Below, piece after piece: positions 12,100 to 24,184 of a DNA stretch of 64,000 nt. Below the pieces are notes generated by a model, which was given only the letters and a program-made list of their open reading frames with translations, ran no database searches and was not told where the DNA came from. Location: the NCBI GenBank assembly GCA_032209605.1, contig JASFXZ010000001.1, forward strand, positions 43,900,619 to 43,964,618. Reading direction: 5' to 3'. This stretch comes from Mactromeris polynyma. Lineage: Eukaryota > Mollusca > Bivalvia > Venerida > Mactridae. Made by a program: the position numbers and the translations under genes. How positions within the stretch are numbered: position 1 is the stretch's first letter; every line of letters begins with the position of its first letter.

Positions 12100-12483
12100 A
12101 TGCCCCCCCCCCACTCCCCCCCCCCCTCTAAAAGAGATTGCCCTTGTCCGTCTGTCCGTCACAAAATATTGTGTCGCACGTATCTCCAACATTATATTAG
12201 CTAGACTCACAAAACTTTTCAGGAATGTTCACCAGTATATGTAGATGTGCAACTGTGGTTTCATGGTTGGCTACACCCAGTATGTGCAAAGTTATGGCCC
12301 TTGACTTATTGAAAATATAGCATACAGAGTATGCAATATTGTGTCGCGCGTATCTCCAACAGTATATCAGCTAGAATCACAAAACTTTAAAGGGGTGTTT
12401 ACCTTGTTGTGCACCTGGGTTTCATGTATGATTACGCCCAGTTTATGCTTGAACTTGTCATTTTGTTATTCGCGCAGAAAGCC
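12100..12483 (+). repeat. dispersed repeat with internal duplication
   Basis: After a C-run, two imperfect direct copies about 175 bp apart start ATATTGTGTCGCACGTATCT (12167) and ATATTGTGTCGCGCGTATCT (about 12336). Both continue CTCCAACA..TATAT..AGCTAGA..CACAAAACTTT and both reach a CACCCAGT or CGCCCAGT block. A GTCCGTCTGTCCGTC lead-in precedes the first copy. The segment is probably a fragment of a mobile element with tandem internal units; the class is unknown. Confidence 0.55.
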
Positions 12484-14315
12484 AACATATCAGGTCTCCA
12501 ATCAGAATGATAAACGATCGTGAGATTAACACGATGGACAACTATACAAACGGACATGAAGTCCACTGCCTTTTCATACATTGTGGAAACAAAATTGATT
12601 TTTACCGATTGACCTTGTACACAATGTTACTGGGGAAAACTAGTGCAATATATGACGGCTAATGTCAATGACTGTGTGAAGTCACTACCAATACGATGAC
12701 CAGTAATTATAATATATATATATAGTGTTCCTGGAAAAAATAAGCCTAATTCCAGCATCATAAACCGACATAACAAATCACTATCTTTATTTCCACTATG
12801 TTCGGAAGATTCGCATGACTGTAAGACAGTAATACAACGAACGAACGAACGAACGAACGGACGGACAATGATAACTGTGAATCAAGGAAGAGTACGGCCA
12901 GAATCGTATGCTTATAGGAAAATAAATAACTTATGACTACGTATGTATACACGGGATAACATAACCATTAAGGTTAATGGTTTCACCATATGTGAACACT
13001 TTATCAGACGTCACCCACATTTCAACGTAAACACGTGCATATAACATCAGTACGCTACTTGTAACATAGTACGAAGACAGTTTGTCCTGAGTATGATAAC
13101 AGTTGATAAATATTTATTAAGCAAGTTTTCTGCTGTGTTGATGGAACAGTCGAATCCTAGGCGGTGAAGTTCACCTTTGGTTGACATGAAACATAGCACA
13201 CCATTTTGACTCGGTATCAGGTAACAAGCATCACCACGTACTATCCAAACTTTAGTTGCACATTAATAAATAATTATGATTATACTGATATCAATAAACA
13301 AATTACGGTAGTGAAAATATTTAACATTAATTGACAAGAGAGTTTACATTTTAACACAATACTAATAATAATAATATGAAAAAAAGTGGCTCGAATGCGA
13401 CGGTTTTGTACCACCTACATAAATGGTCTATCACCCACTGTCGCGGTCCGCTATAAAATTAATGTTTCACATAGTTCAGGTCGCGACAATAAAGCTATTT
13501 ACGCAAACAGGTCATTAGTATACTTTATGTGCTATTTACTCGTATTATCGGGTGTTAATAAACAATATGACTAACCTTATTGAATGCTATTTCCTTTCGT
13601 GCTTTATAACATTGATTCAATAATTTATTCATCAGCGAATCACTATAGAATAAACGTATATCTAACAAGGACTGGTTCACACAGCTGACACAATATCCAG
13701 GAAATAATACCAGAAAACGGCGAACACAGGGTACCAATAAAACACGACCAGTCATATATGTAATACAATGTACATTGTACCGTGTCATTGCTGTTTTATA
13801 ACAATAATAGTTTATATTATATGAAAACTGAGTGCACGTGTACCTACATGTATGCCAAGGTAATCCAAACAAGGCCGATTATAGTGTGTTTATATATTAC
13901 GAAAAAAATATTATGTATTATTCTGCTTTGAAACTAAGATCACAGTTTAGTGATTATCGTCTGTCTAAATATTATATTGCGTGCAGTTCAAATATATTTG
14001 TGTTGCCAAAATCAACCGAAATAAAAACAGACAAATTTAGTGTATACATTTTGTATTTCGGTTTTAACATTTGGGAGTTCAGCTAAGGGACTCATTTAGG
14101 GATTAGGCTAATCATGGTATTTTCTTGACAAAATACGAACAGTGTGCAGCACCGTTTCATGAAAACATAACCTATGAAATGGTTTATGTTGAACTGGAAA
14201 GTAGAATAGCATTTAGAAACATACTTATAACGAATTCTAAACATACAATCATACGACAATCATGCCCCACGTGACCACAACACCGATATCTCATGCATGA
14301 GAACACTGTACATTA
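12484..14315. other. proximal part of PDE8 intron 1
   Basis: This stretch lies directly 3' of the PDE8 donor on the minus strand. It holds an (ACGA)n tract at about 12838-12868 and AT-rich sequence. No second PDE8 exon was found here or elsewhere to the left edge. Confidence 0.5.
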
Positions 14316-14321
14316 ACTGAC

Positions 14322-14570
14322 CTTTTTTGAGAAATCGTCTGTTATAAACGTCTCAAACTTGCAACTAACACCAGAAGGTCCACTAAACTCAGTCAAGCGT
14401 TTCGAACGCGCTGATGAAGAATGAGTAGTTTCCATGGTTTCTGAGCAGACGACAGTATTTCCGGCGATGACTGTAGCGCTATGAGACGCTCGTGGTGAGT
14501 TCGAGCTGTCAGAATCCCGACAATAGACGACACCAGTTTGATTGACATGTATACTCGGTGTGCATCCCAT
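14322..14570 (-). CDS. PDE8: PDE8-type cAMP phosphodiesterase, first coding exon
   Basis: This is the N-terminal exon of a high-affinity, IBMX-insensitive type cAMP 3',5'-phosphodiesterase. The 83 residues start [20 protein letters not shown]. This closely follows the vertebrate PDE8B start (MGCAPSIHV, then YCRDSD and SPR), which is what identifies it. Gly2 and Cys3 fit N-myristoylation and palmitoylation and so membrane anchoring. After about residue 27 the exon turns Ser/Thr-rich and unconserved, as in other PDE8s. The receiver-like, PAS and catalytic HD domains lie on later exons not in this window. The frame runs three codons past the exon, but AAAAAG|GTCAGT gives a strong phase-0 donor at 14321-14316, so coding ends at 14322. 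Gene direction is right to left and the intron exceeds 14 kb if the gene is intact. Orthology is established knowledge applied to visible similarity; function is inferred. Confidence 0.87.
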
Positions 14571-14690
14571 GACTCTGTTCCTGCAACAGCACGTGGAGCC
14601 CGTGCAACACGTGAATATATCCGTCTTGACGTCACAATATCACACAACACGTGCAAAAATAATTGACTCAACAGAAAAGCACAGGACTTC
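14571..14690 (-). promoter_or_regulatory. PDE8 proximal leader or promoter: 3 E-boxes and a CRE
   Basis: Within 85 bp upstream of the PDE8 start codon lie CACGTG at 14590-14595, 14608-14613 and 14648-14653 and a full TGACGTCA at 14627-14634. CREB/ATF binds TGACGTCA. CACGTG is the bHLH (MITF/USF/Clock type) site. A CRE here would allow cAMP-driven feedback on a cAMP-degrading enzyme. No TATA box is evident. A TTGCAG|GAAC acceptor-like site just before the ATG means part of this could instead be intron of a gene with a 5' non-coding exon. Confidence 0.6.
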
Positions 14691-15314
14691 AATTCCTTAA
14701 ACCTTATTGTATATTAATTCCATTGACTCTTTCTAGATTAATTCCACCATATTTGTATACTCAATACCGCGTCTAGATGGCGTCTGCTGCTCATAATGTA
14801 GCCACACTTTTCATTTACACGTTCATTAGTTAGACGCTCAGCTGAATAACACTATAATTCATAAAAGGTAGTTGGTCCCCAAAAACACGTCACCTCTCTG
14901 TAAATTTCCTTGTCACGAAAAATGTAATATTCACAAACAACGTAACACGACATACGTAGGTTTTCTGAATGAAACAAATCGTACCCATGTATTTCCTTGT
15001 CGTGAAATTTATCGTATGCTTGAAAACAGTAATACTAGTTTCTCACTGAGTCAAAGCTCGACAATAAATTTTTACAGATATTGAGCTTCTATATTGTTGT
15101 ATACATCTAATGTGTTGCTATAGTTTCTATAGTTATAATTGTCAAAAGTTCTGTATTATGTAACTAAAATATGCGAATATAAAATATTATATTAGGTTGG
15201 CAAAATACAATAGAGACTTATTAATGGTTTCCATTATCATTGACTAAATGCAGTCCAATATCACACAGGTATCAGATAGTAACACAATGTTGGCTTATGG
15301 TATTTCAACGATAA
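14691..15314. other. upstream flank of PDE8
   Basis: Non-coding, with no tandem repeat. A CTCGAC or CCTTGTC(A/G)(C/T)GAAA block occurs twice (14910 and 14996), too weak to call a repeat. Confidence 0.35.
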
Positions 15315-15496
15315 GTGAGTGAGTGAGTGAGTGAGTGAGTGAGTGAGTGAGTGAGTGAGTGAGTGAGTGAGTGAGTGAGTGAGTGAGTGAGTGAGTGAGT
15401 GAGTGAGTGAGTGAGTGAGTGAGTGAGTGAGTGAGTGAGTGAGTGAGTGAGTGAGTGAGTGAGTGAGTGAGTGAGTGAGTGAGTGAGTGAGTGAGT
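15315..15496. repeat. pure (GAGT)45 microsatellite
   Basis: The tetranucleotide tract is uninterrupted for 182 bp and lies about 0.75 kb upstream of the PDE8 start codon. It is followed to about 15630 by degenerate GTGTAAGTGTATGAGT and GGAAGGAA sequence. The minus-strand frame with Leu-Thr-His-Ser repeats (15305-15673) is an artefact. Confidence 0.97.
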
Positions 15497-15630
15497 TAAT
15501 GTGTAAGTGTATGAGTGAATTAATGTGTAAGTGTATGAGTGTATGAATGAATGACCGAACGAATGGAGGAAAGTTGGAAGGAAGGAAAGTTGGAAGGAAG
15601 GAAGGAAGGAGTGAATGAGTGAAGGAAGAA

Positions 15631-16840
15631 ATGAAGAAAATAGAACAGGAAGATACGACTGTTTGAATGCCATCTAGACAGATGATTTACTAACGAAAAA
15701 AGATGTGAAAGAATACAAAAATGATAAAAACAAACAAGAGAGGCTGTAGAAAAATATTAAGTGATGCAAGACGCCGTATAGATACGAAGAGAGTGAAGAG
15801 AGGGTAAACAAGTTACATATGAAATATGGAGGAAAGGGTTTTTGTTGTCTCCTAATCTAAGTTAAAATTAAGAGGAATAAAACAATTTAAGTATGGTTTC
15901 AAAAATATACATTTAAACAGGTAATGTGTAATACAACCTATAATTGTCATCGACAATTATAAACAGTACTTCTTTTTGATCCTACTTTTCTATATAAAAA
16001 TTGACATTTTTTTACTATTTGATGTGTTTTCCGACGTAAACAGTTCGGAGAATTTGAGTATGTTTTTTTTTCAAAAACAGTTTAATATACATGTATTGTA
16101 GTCTATATGGTATACAGGGAACTATAATACATAATGCAATTCGTCTTCTAAAACGTTGCATAATTGACCTGTTCTTTCCGATCGTGGTAAAGCATTTGGT
16201 TTGTACCATCTTTCCGTTTCAATTTCCAGTCTAGGGCTTGATACTCCTAATCTAGTCAAAGAAAATCTGTATTTAGTAATATTGATTTTGTCAAGATACG
16301 GTTTAAAATCAAAATAAGCAAATTTTGATCACATAGCGTTCTTTGAATAAATAGTATTGGTACTGGAAACAGATGGCGATGTGTGACTTATAGGAGAAAT
16401 TTAGAAACTAGCGTCTGATAATACATTGTAAATCAATATCAAAATGACAGACGACATGATTCCGCCTTGTTGTATGACGTAGATTGTAATGAATTATGAA
16501 CTCCATCTTTAGGAGTACGTATTACACGGAACTTAAATCCCATAAATACGATATTTAAGCTTTTATATACGACAACTTATCAATTATATTATTAATAATA
16601 TAATCTGCTGGCAGGCATGAAGATTATTACACGATAAATCAGCTCACATGTGGTGACACACGAAACACATGCTGACTGGTCATTGGCCATATTCCCCTAT
16701 TTACCGCAGAGATCCACGGGATTTTAAAGTTTATATCATCAATAATCAAATCAAGTAAAGTAGAAAAACGTAAGTCAATCATACATGATTATATTTTACT
16801 GTTTAGAATCCTTATATAACAACAGGTTTTACTTCATAAA
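15631..16840. other. non-coding DNA
   Basis: AT-rich sequence without recognised genes or repeats. Confidence 0.4.
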
Positions 16841-16982
16841 GATTAACCAATCCGCGTCAAGGTTACAAAAGTTTTGTTGTTGAAGAGAAGTTGGTTTAGT
16901 GGTAAACGTAACATTTGATTGGTTTACACAACACTGATATGCAAATAACAAAGCCATGTTAGTAGGGCTGCGTCGAAAAAGG
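16841..16982 (+). repeat. dispersed CCAAT/octamer repeat, copy A
   Basis: This shares about 140 bp with 32171-32317 and about 105 bp with 48701-48806. The shared blocks are TTAACCAATCCGCGTCAA, TTGAAGAGAAGTTGGTTTAG, GATTGGTTTACACAACA and the octamer ATGCAAAT (16939-16946). Copies A and B also share CCATGTTAGTA and GCTGCGTCGAAAAA-like sequence after the octamer. It is non-coding. The origin (SINE, MITE or solo segment) is unresolved. Confidence 0.75.
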
Positions 16983-17879
16983 CATACCAACTTTGAATCA
17001 GACAAATGGTGTCAATACATTTCAACGCAAGTATCTACACCCAGCTTGCAATGCCTTTTATCTGAATTATCGCAGTAGATTGCCCCCCACCCTGAAAATG
17101 TTTTCAATTTGGTTACATTTTGTCTAATATAGAACATAGAGCAAAAATCTATAACATTGTTAATTTAAAAAGTTTAGAGCATAATAAATCATATGATCGC
17201 GGCTTGCATTAGAAATGTTATTCTTAAAATAGTATTTCAGACTGTGCCATTTTCCCAAACTACATGTAGTTTGTAGTCAAGAATAGCTGTTTCTGAAAAT
17301 AGAAGATGTGACTGTTCATGGTTGATCCGATGTGAGAAGAGCACTGATTAATCGAGCGTCTGGTTTTCTTTCAAAGCAAGAACGTTGGGATTTAGTCATT
17401 ATAAAGGATGTTCATTTTTTTGCTAGGCTAGGCTCAGTGAACCTCAACCCCTACATAAAGTAAGGCAAGGTTCATCTCTTGTGTACTTGTAGCTAACCGT
17501 TGGTCTAGTCTTGATTCTGTCGCCGATATACCGGTATATGATAAATAGTACATGTATTCATTCGACTCGTTTTTTTTGAAAATTATGCATAGTAACATTA
17601 CCCGATACTTAGGATATATCGAAGCTTTGAAGAAAGAAAATCATGCTCGAAATGATAAATCAGTATATGTAGTTATATACATGTTCATATACTGACGACG
17701 TTTGCCATGCAATCTTCATGTAATACGAGTATACATACTGGTCGAGAGAGCTAAGCCTACATTTTGTTTTTTGAGCATCTTCACTTCAATATGAAAAGAA
17801 ATCTGCAACGATTAGCGTTATATGGACAGGTTTTCATTTACTTTGATTGACATTTCAGTTCACTGCAATCACAATAAAC
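16983..17879. other. non-coding DNA
   Basis: Nothing is recognised. The last 100 bp lead into the 36-bp array. Confidence 0.4.
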
Positions 17880-18852
17880 AGAAGATATATCTAGTGGCAG
17901 AAACCTAGTGAAGCAGGTAGATATATCTAGTGGCAGAAACCTAGTGAAGCAGGTAGATATATCTAGTGACAAAAACCTAGTGAAGCAGGAGATATATCTA
18001 GTGGCAGAAACCTAGTGAAGCAGGAGATATATCTAGTGGCAGAAACCTAGTGAAGCAGGTAGATATATCTAGTGGCAGAAACCTAGTGAAGCAGGTAGAT
18101 ATATCTAGTGGCAGAAACCTAGTGAAGCAGGTAGATATATCTAGTGGCAGAAACCTAGTGAAGCAGGTAGATATATCTAGTGGCAGAAATCTAGTGAAGC
18201 AGGTAGATATATCTAGTGGCAGAAACCTAGTGAAGCAGGTAGATATATCTAGTGGCAGAAACCTAGTGAAGCAGGTAGATATATCTAGTGGCAGAAACCT
18301 AATGAAGCAGGAGATATATCTAGTGGCAGAAACCTAGTGAAGCAGGTAGATATGTCTAGTGGCAGAAACCTAGTGAAGCAGGTAGATATATCTAGTGGCA
18401 GAAACCTAATGAAGCAGGAGATATATCTAGTGGCAGAAACCTAGTGAAGCAGGTAGATATATCTAGTGGCAGAAACCTAGTGAAGCAGGGAGATATATAT
18501 AGTGGCAGAAACCTAGTGAAGCAGGTAGATATATCTAGTGGCAGAAACCTAGTGAAGCAGGGAGATATATATAGTGGCAGAAACCTAGTGAAGCAGGTAG
18601 ATATATCTAGTGACAGAACCCTCGTGAAGCAGGTAGATATATCTAGTGGCAGAAACCTAGTGAAGCAGGTAGATATATCTAGTGGCAGAAACCTCGTGAA
18701 GCAGGTAGATATATCTAGTGGCAGAACCCTCGTGAAGCAGGTAGATATATCTAGTGGCAGAAACCTCGTGAAGCAGGTAGATATATCTAGTGGCAGAACC
18801 CTCGTGAAGCAGGTAGATATATCTAGTGGCAGAACCCTCGTGAAGCAGGTAG
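17880..18852. repeat. 36-bp minisatellite, about 27 copies
   Basis: The unit contains GATATATCTAGTGGCAGAAA then CCTAGTGAAGCAGGTA, with a measured spacing of 36 bp (18061 to 18097). In several units GCAGGTAGAT is shortened to GCAGGAGAT, giving 34-bp units that break the reading frame. The 12-residue repeat frames (18050-18337, 18444-18863) are therefore not continuous and are not annotated as genes. Units after 18600 share CTCGTG for CTAGTG, showing regional homogenisation. Confidence 0.95.
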
Positions 18853-19404
18853 AGGCGGGTTAGCACTTTTGTCCAATACATTAGCTTGCTATGATCCTGT
18901 TTCTCCGACTTTATCATTTCATCATTATCCAGACAAGCACTATACATTATTCCTACGTCTGTATCTAATGACATGTACAACTTAGATATATGGGATATAT
19001 TCAGTTTTAGATCAGAAACTCTTAATGAGTGGAACATAATAACGGTTCCCGACCTATATGGATAAACCTGTCATTTATTATATGTAATATATTATACATC
19101 TGGCCTCTGGTTATGAACTGTAATATACTTTTTAAACCTTTATATGACTATTAAACCACCGCACTACTGTATTCGGTCGGGGGTTATCATAGAGTTATCT
19201 CCCTTGCCAATACGGACGAAGAGGTATACTGATGATTAGGTACGAAAGCCACCAAACCAAAACGAGACTAAAAGTGCCAGCTTGTAGCACCATCAAATGA
19301 TCATCGTATACATGAACTTTGATTTTAAAGGTTTGACAAATCGACATAGAAGGTTTGGTTGCCAGGGACCAGGAACCAAGGGACATGATAAGTAGTTTTC
19401 AACA
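18853..19404. other. non-coding DNA
   Basis: No supported feature. Confidence 0.35.
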
Positions 19405-19520
19405 TGAGTGGTGGAGCGTATGGGGCTCAAAGTGATGCCATAGACTAACATAATATTTAGCATCTGACTAGAGATCAAAACGTCGTGAGTTCGACTCTCG
19501 CCTTAGTGAGGTTAGCAACA
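19405..19520 (+). mobile_element. tRNA-derived SINE family 2, copy 1
   Basis: A GTGGTGGAGCGT head is followed by GAGATCAAAACGTCGTGAGT and a B-box-like GAGTTCGACTC (about 19487), then GTGAGGTTAGC. The same order occurs at 23831-23925, so this is a dispersed polymerase-III-type element and not a tRNA gene. Confidence 0.6.
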
Positions 19521-21784
19521 GAAGCAGTCATTGACAGTAATTACTATGAGTTGTAAACTTGTTAATACACGGCCGATGTAAAATGAATAAATTTAAACTA
19601 AGATGGAGCTGTCCTTGCGTGGTTTAACAACGCCACAGTATTTAAAGACTTAACAATCGAATTTCTTCATGATACGCAATGGTATTTTCGATCAAAGGAA
19701 TTTCTTAGAAAATAAAACATAACAGTTGGAATTCATTCCACAACGTGCAGATGGTTTATTTTCCGTTGTAAACTTAAACACAAACGTGTTACGCCTTTAA
19801 TCTGATTGACATCTACCAGAAATCGTCTGGTAGAAAATTGCCGATTTACGACTTGTAACTTTACGACATTGAGAAAATAAACAAATACAAGAGAAATCAA
19901 TATTTGTGGTGTTATTTTAATTAACAAAGCAGATACGGAATGTTCTGTATTTAAATTTGTTTATTGCCTTCAAAGATTGGTTTATAGTAGAACCCGGCGA
20001 AGTGGAAAACAAGTCGGAATTCTGCAGTGCACAGTCTGCACTTTCACGACGCTGTACATTGTACATACATTTGCCTCTGTAAGTAAAAGCCTTTTTCAGG
20101 AACTGTAATGACGGAAAAACATATAATCTGAACTATATAATATATCTGCAGTTAATTGTAGTAAAGGGTACATGCACAATACACCGGCTTCAGTCGGTTA
20201 TCTCGTCAAGATACGAGATTATGAAACAAGCATCAACCATAGTAGGCACAGTTACAATTAAAAAGTACTATCAATCAATAGCGAGTGTAAATTCGGCTAA
20301 GTCCGTCATCTTCCGTGAGCCTTCGTTCATGAATGTCCCAATTACAGAATATAATTATAGTAACGGTATTTTTAATTCATTTGTTTAAAACACAAAAATT
20401 AAGCACCACACTAAAAGTCATAGATAATTACAAATTCAATGGCCGATCATGATAGCACGATTCTAGCTGAATTTAAATCCACTTTATTATACAAATATAT
20501 AATTTAAATTCCTCCTTGAACCATAACTTTTGCAGATCTTTTCACATTTTCTTTTTTCTCAACGACGTTCAACTCCATTCAATTTGTAATCCCTAAACAT
20601 CTTTAACTTGTTTGTATACCATTCCAAAAACAATCATTTTTTCTGTACATATTCTTACAAATATTGTATTTACACGATTATGATATTATGTAAGCATCCT
20701 AGGATTTACAGGAATGATAGCAAACAGATAAGGTGAGGCGTACTTACCAGCAAGATTTTACAGAGCTGCGAAGTATCACGTACGCTTCCATTCAAATACA
20801 TACATAATGGTTAATGTTTTACAAAACATTCTAGGTTCAGCATGACCTATGCAATAAGAACTAGGGCTTGTATTTAAAATCAGATTGTATTTAATGTGTT
20901 TAAATTTTGTAGTCTCTCGTAAAGCATATTATCATGATAAGGAACAATTTATTTTTTGTACGGAATGACGCAAGAGAAGGTTTTCTACGGAACGTTTATT
21001 AAAAGAAAATTATTTAAATAAGATTTAATAGACATGTTAATAAATAATAAACCCTTTGAATAAATGGAAATTTTATGCCTTCTCTGAAAAAGAGCTTAAA
21101 TGTCGATGTAGATGTTTTTACCGCTGATAATATAATATAGAATTCCCAAAATTGAAAACTACAAAACAAACGTACATGAAAATATATACATACATAATTA
21201 AGTTGTTAAATACATAATTAAGTTGCTAAATATACTATCGCAAGCAATAGCAAGGCATATTTTCTCTGCGATATAGTAATATTATGCTTAACGGCTGGTT
21301 CCAAAGTAATTTAGGCATACTAGTTATAAAGACCGATTAGTGAAAAAGGACATATTTCGATAAAAAATAGTACTTTAATACAAATTAAACTCTATATTCA
21401 ATATTACGTAATACATACGCAATAAATGCCGTATAATGTTATATTCTGGATCATACGTTTACACTATACATTGCTTAGTGCTTTTTTTCTTCGAATCGAA
21501 CTTTTAATCGCACACAACGTCTCAGGAATCATTGAGTAAAGCAATTAGAATCTTCTCAGACACTGCTATCATGTCGTTTTTGCCAGCACGATTAACCGAA
21601 TTCTGTAACAAAGCTGCATGACTTCAGATAAATTATCATTGAGAAAGTTCACGAGATTGTTAAGCTACATAAATCGGGCACTAGAATCGTATTTTAAGTT
21701 GTAATGTTTCGTCATGTTGACTAGCAAAAGCACTTCAACCACCATTACGACCCAGATTTCTAACGTGTTACGTATCCACAGCTT
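19521..21784. other. non-coding DNA
   Basis: Contains a 20-bp direct duplication TACATAATTAAGTTG(T/C)TAAA near 21190-21229. Otherwise nothing is recognised. Confidence 0.4.
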
Positions 21785-21853
21785 AATTGATATTTTTTCT
21801 GAAATTGATATTTTCGCTGAAATTGATATTTTCGCTGAAATTGATATTTTCGT
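21785..21853. repeat. 18-bp tandem repeat, about 4 copies
   Basis: The unit GATATTTTCGCTGAAATT is repeated with one TTTTTTCTG variant. The overlapping frames at 21714-21932 and 21760-21993 only reflect the 3n period. Confidence 0.9.
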
Positions 21854-23830
21854 AGTACTTTGCGATTTGAAACATCAACAAAAGCAGAGCGTGAGACAGG
21901 TTTACAAATATCAGAGAATTCGAGAACAATGAATTCCAATTGTATTGGCGCTTTTACGTAAGGCTTTATTATAATTTCTCGCAATCTTTCCATCGATGGT
22001 TTGATCTATTGACCGTGGTGCACAATCTGTCAACTTTGAGAATTGACCATATCACTGCAAAACGATTATCATACTGGGAAACTTAAGCCAGAGACAAAGC
22101 ATAAGTGGAGCAAGAACAACACTCAATGTACCCACACCATGATGCCACATCTCATTCCCTTAGGGTGAGTTGTAATTATAAAAAGGTACAAAGAAGTGTC
22201 TTTGACGCAGAGATATAATGTAGCAAACTCAAAGATAAGTTGACTACTGAATGCAATCATCAAATGAACTATTTGTAATGGAGTCTTGTCCCGTGTATGT
22301 GTACATGTTTGCCGTAAAACATCTCCATGGCAACGCCATGTTTGATTACCACCGCTTTCTGTCCAATAACACGACCAATTAACAAAACTGTTTCCTTTAT
22401 CGTCTTTACTAATCAAGAAAATGAAATGGGGAATTTATAGAACAAAAACTGTACTAACATCCATATATAACGTAGATCAAAGAAATGAATAATGATTTAG
22501 ACATTTGGGAGAATCATGACAGAATTATATCAGGATGAAGTGTTTCATTCCGAAGGTGCGTGCAACTGACTTAATTGTGCTGCGCGCGTGTAAGCATCGC
22601 GGATCGGTAACCACAGGAATGTGGCAACAAGGACTACACCAGTGTATTTCAAATCGGATGCTCAGGAAATATTTCGGTTTATTTGAATACCGTCCGCTTC
22701 ATTAGTATACTTGCAGGACATACCTAGTAAAAGTTTGTTTCTTAAGCAAAAGATACGCTTGTCACCTTACTGGGACCTCATCCATCCTGTCTGCTTATCG
22801 TCTGATAGACTTTCTTCGTTTTCACCTCAGGACGCTAAAACCAAAAGGTAGCATTGCGCCATGCGCTGACGTGTCTCGCCTACGAATTCACATCACTCCT
22901 TAATTACTATTTAATTTGTCATACGACAATTACATTAATACATTCTCCGGACAGACAGTACAACTTGTTTTAGATACAGAAGATAACAGTTCGGCGTTTT
23001 GAAATAAAAGTCCGACACATTTTAGGTGACGTTTATTCCAGCTATCGGAAACAGTAGACAGATGTGGAATCATTTCACAGTTATGGCATTTCTAAATGTC
23101 AAAGAATAAATACTTTCTATAAGCCAATTCCCTGTAGAACAATCCTTTCCTGTGCCGCTGCCTTCGCTTCATAGCCATCACTGTTGCAGGTTGTAGAAGC
23201 AATCAGAAAATGATTTCATGATTTTTTTGAACGAATGTTAAATACATGTCTATGACTACACATGTTATGCAATATAATCTACTAATTTAAAACAACATAC
23301 TAATACATGTATATCCGTGCCATTTCGAATATTTTAAAGTTTATAGTATACATTTATTTTAAGACCGGTACACGAAAATTGCCAATGTTGCCATGACATA
23401 AACACACTTGCTAAGATACTATCAACGTTTGCAGAGAAATGCCGACAGTATATAAGACGGAAAGGTGTATCCATTCTTGATCTTCGTGTAAAACATCTTG
23501 AAATATGAACACTAGTTTTCTGTATGAAACGATGGGCGTAACTGACAAAGTTCTTGTATTTAGAACATCCAGAGAACAGCAGAGAACACATAAAGCTTGG
23601 ATGGAGAACGAAATTTCACGGTTGCTTCGAAATCAAGAATCCGCAGAATCTGGGTTTCTGATATGAGTGCTAAATTTTATTTTAATTCATAAAAAACCCC
23701 ATCAAAATCTTAAGTTTTATCTTATATTGATGACCACAGGTGTAATAAAACAAGTCGAGCAATTTGTCCAGAAGGAAACAGCTTTGGAATCGAGGCTAAA
23801 CACCGACAGATCAAAACATAGCAAGGCGTC
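21854..23830. other. non-coding DNA
   Basis: The 97-codon minus frame at 22123-22416 and the 85-codon frame at 23334-23591 show no family signature. No tandem repeats are seen. Confidence 0.4.
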
Positions 23831-23925
23831 GTGGCAGGGAGGCAAACTTGACGAGGAGTGGAGCGTCAGACCCCTGATCAAAAGGTCGTGAATTCAATTT
23901 TCGGCTTGGGCGAGGTTGAACCGCT
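23831..23925 (+). mobile_element. tRNA-derived SINE family 2, copy 2
   Basis: GTGGAGCGTCAGACCCCTGA is followed by TCAAAAGGTCGTGAATTC and GGCTTGGGCGAGGTTG. It is collinear with 19405-19520. The B box has decayed (GAATTCAATTT). Confidence 0.6.
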
Positions 23926-24184
23926 AACTTCACAATCCCTAAATGTGTTGCACGTACAGGGTGATTTATATAAGTTGTGCTAAATTGTTTTACAATCGAT
24001 GCATCATAATATAATGATAGTGAAGGTTTAATTATTGCTGATCATCTGTCTTATTTTGTGTCCTCTTGATGGAAATTAAGGGAAAGAACTCGTGACAATC
24101 TCCTGTGACTGGAAGCAAATCACACTTATGGACCAAACGTGAAAACATACATCAGAACTTCCCTAGACAGATCTAGACACAATA

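Noticed and set aside
18050..18863. 12-residue repeat protein frames
   Set aside because: 34-bp units break the frame repeatedly and no flanking exon structure is seen.
22123..22416. 97-codon minus frame with a Cys/His-containing middle
   Set aside because: No family motif, no splice sites at the edges.
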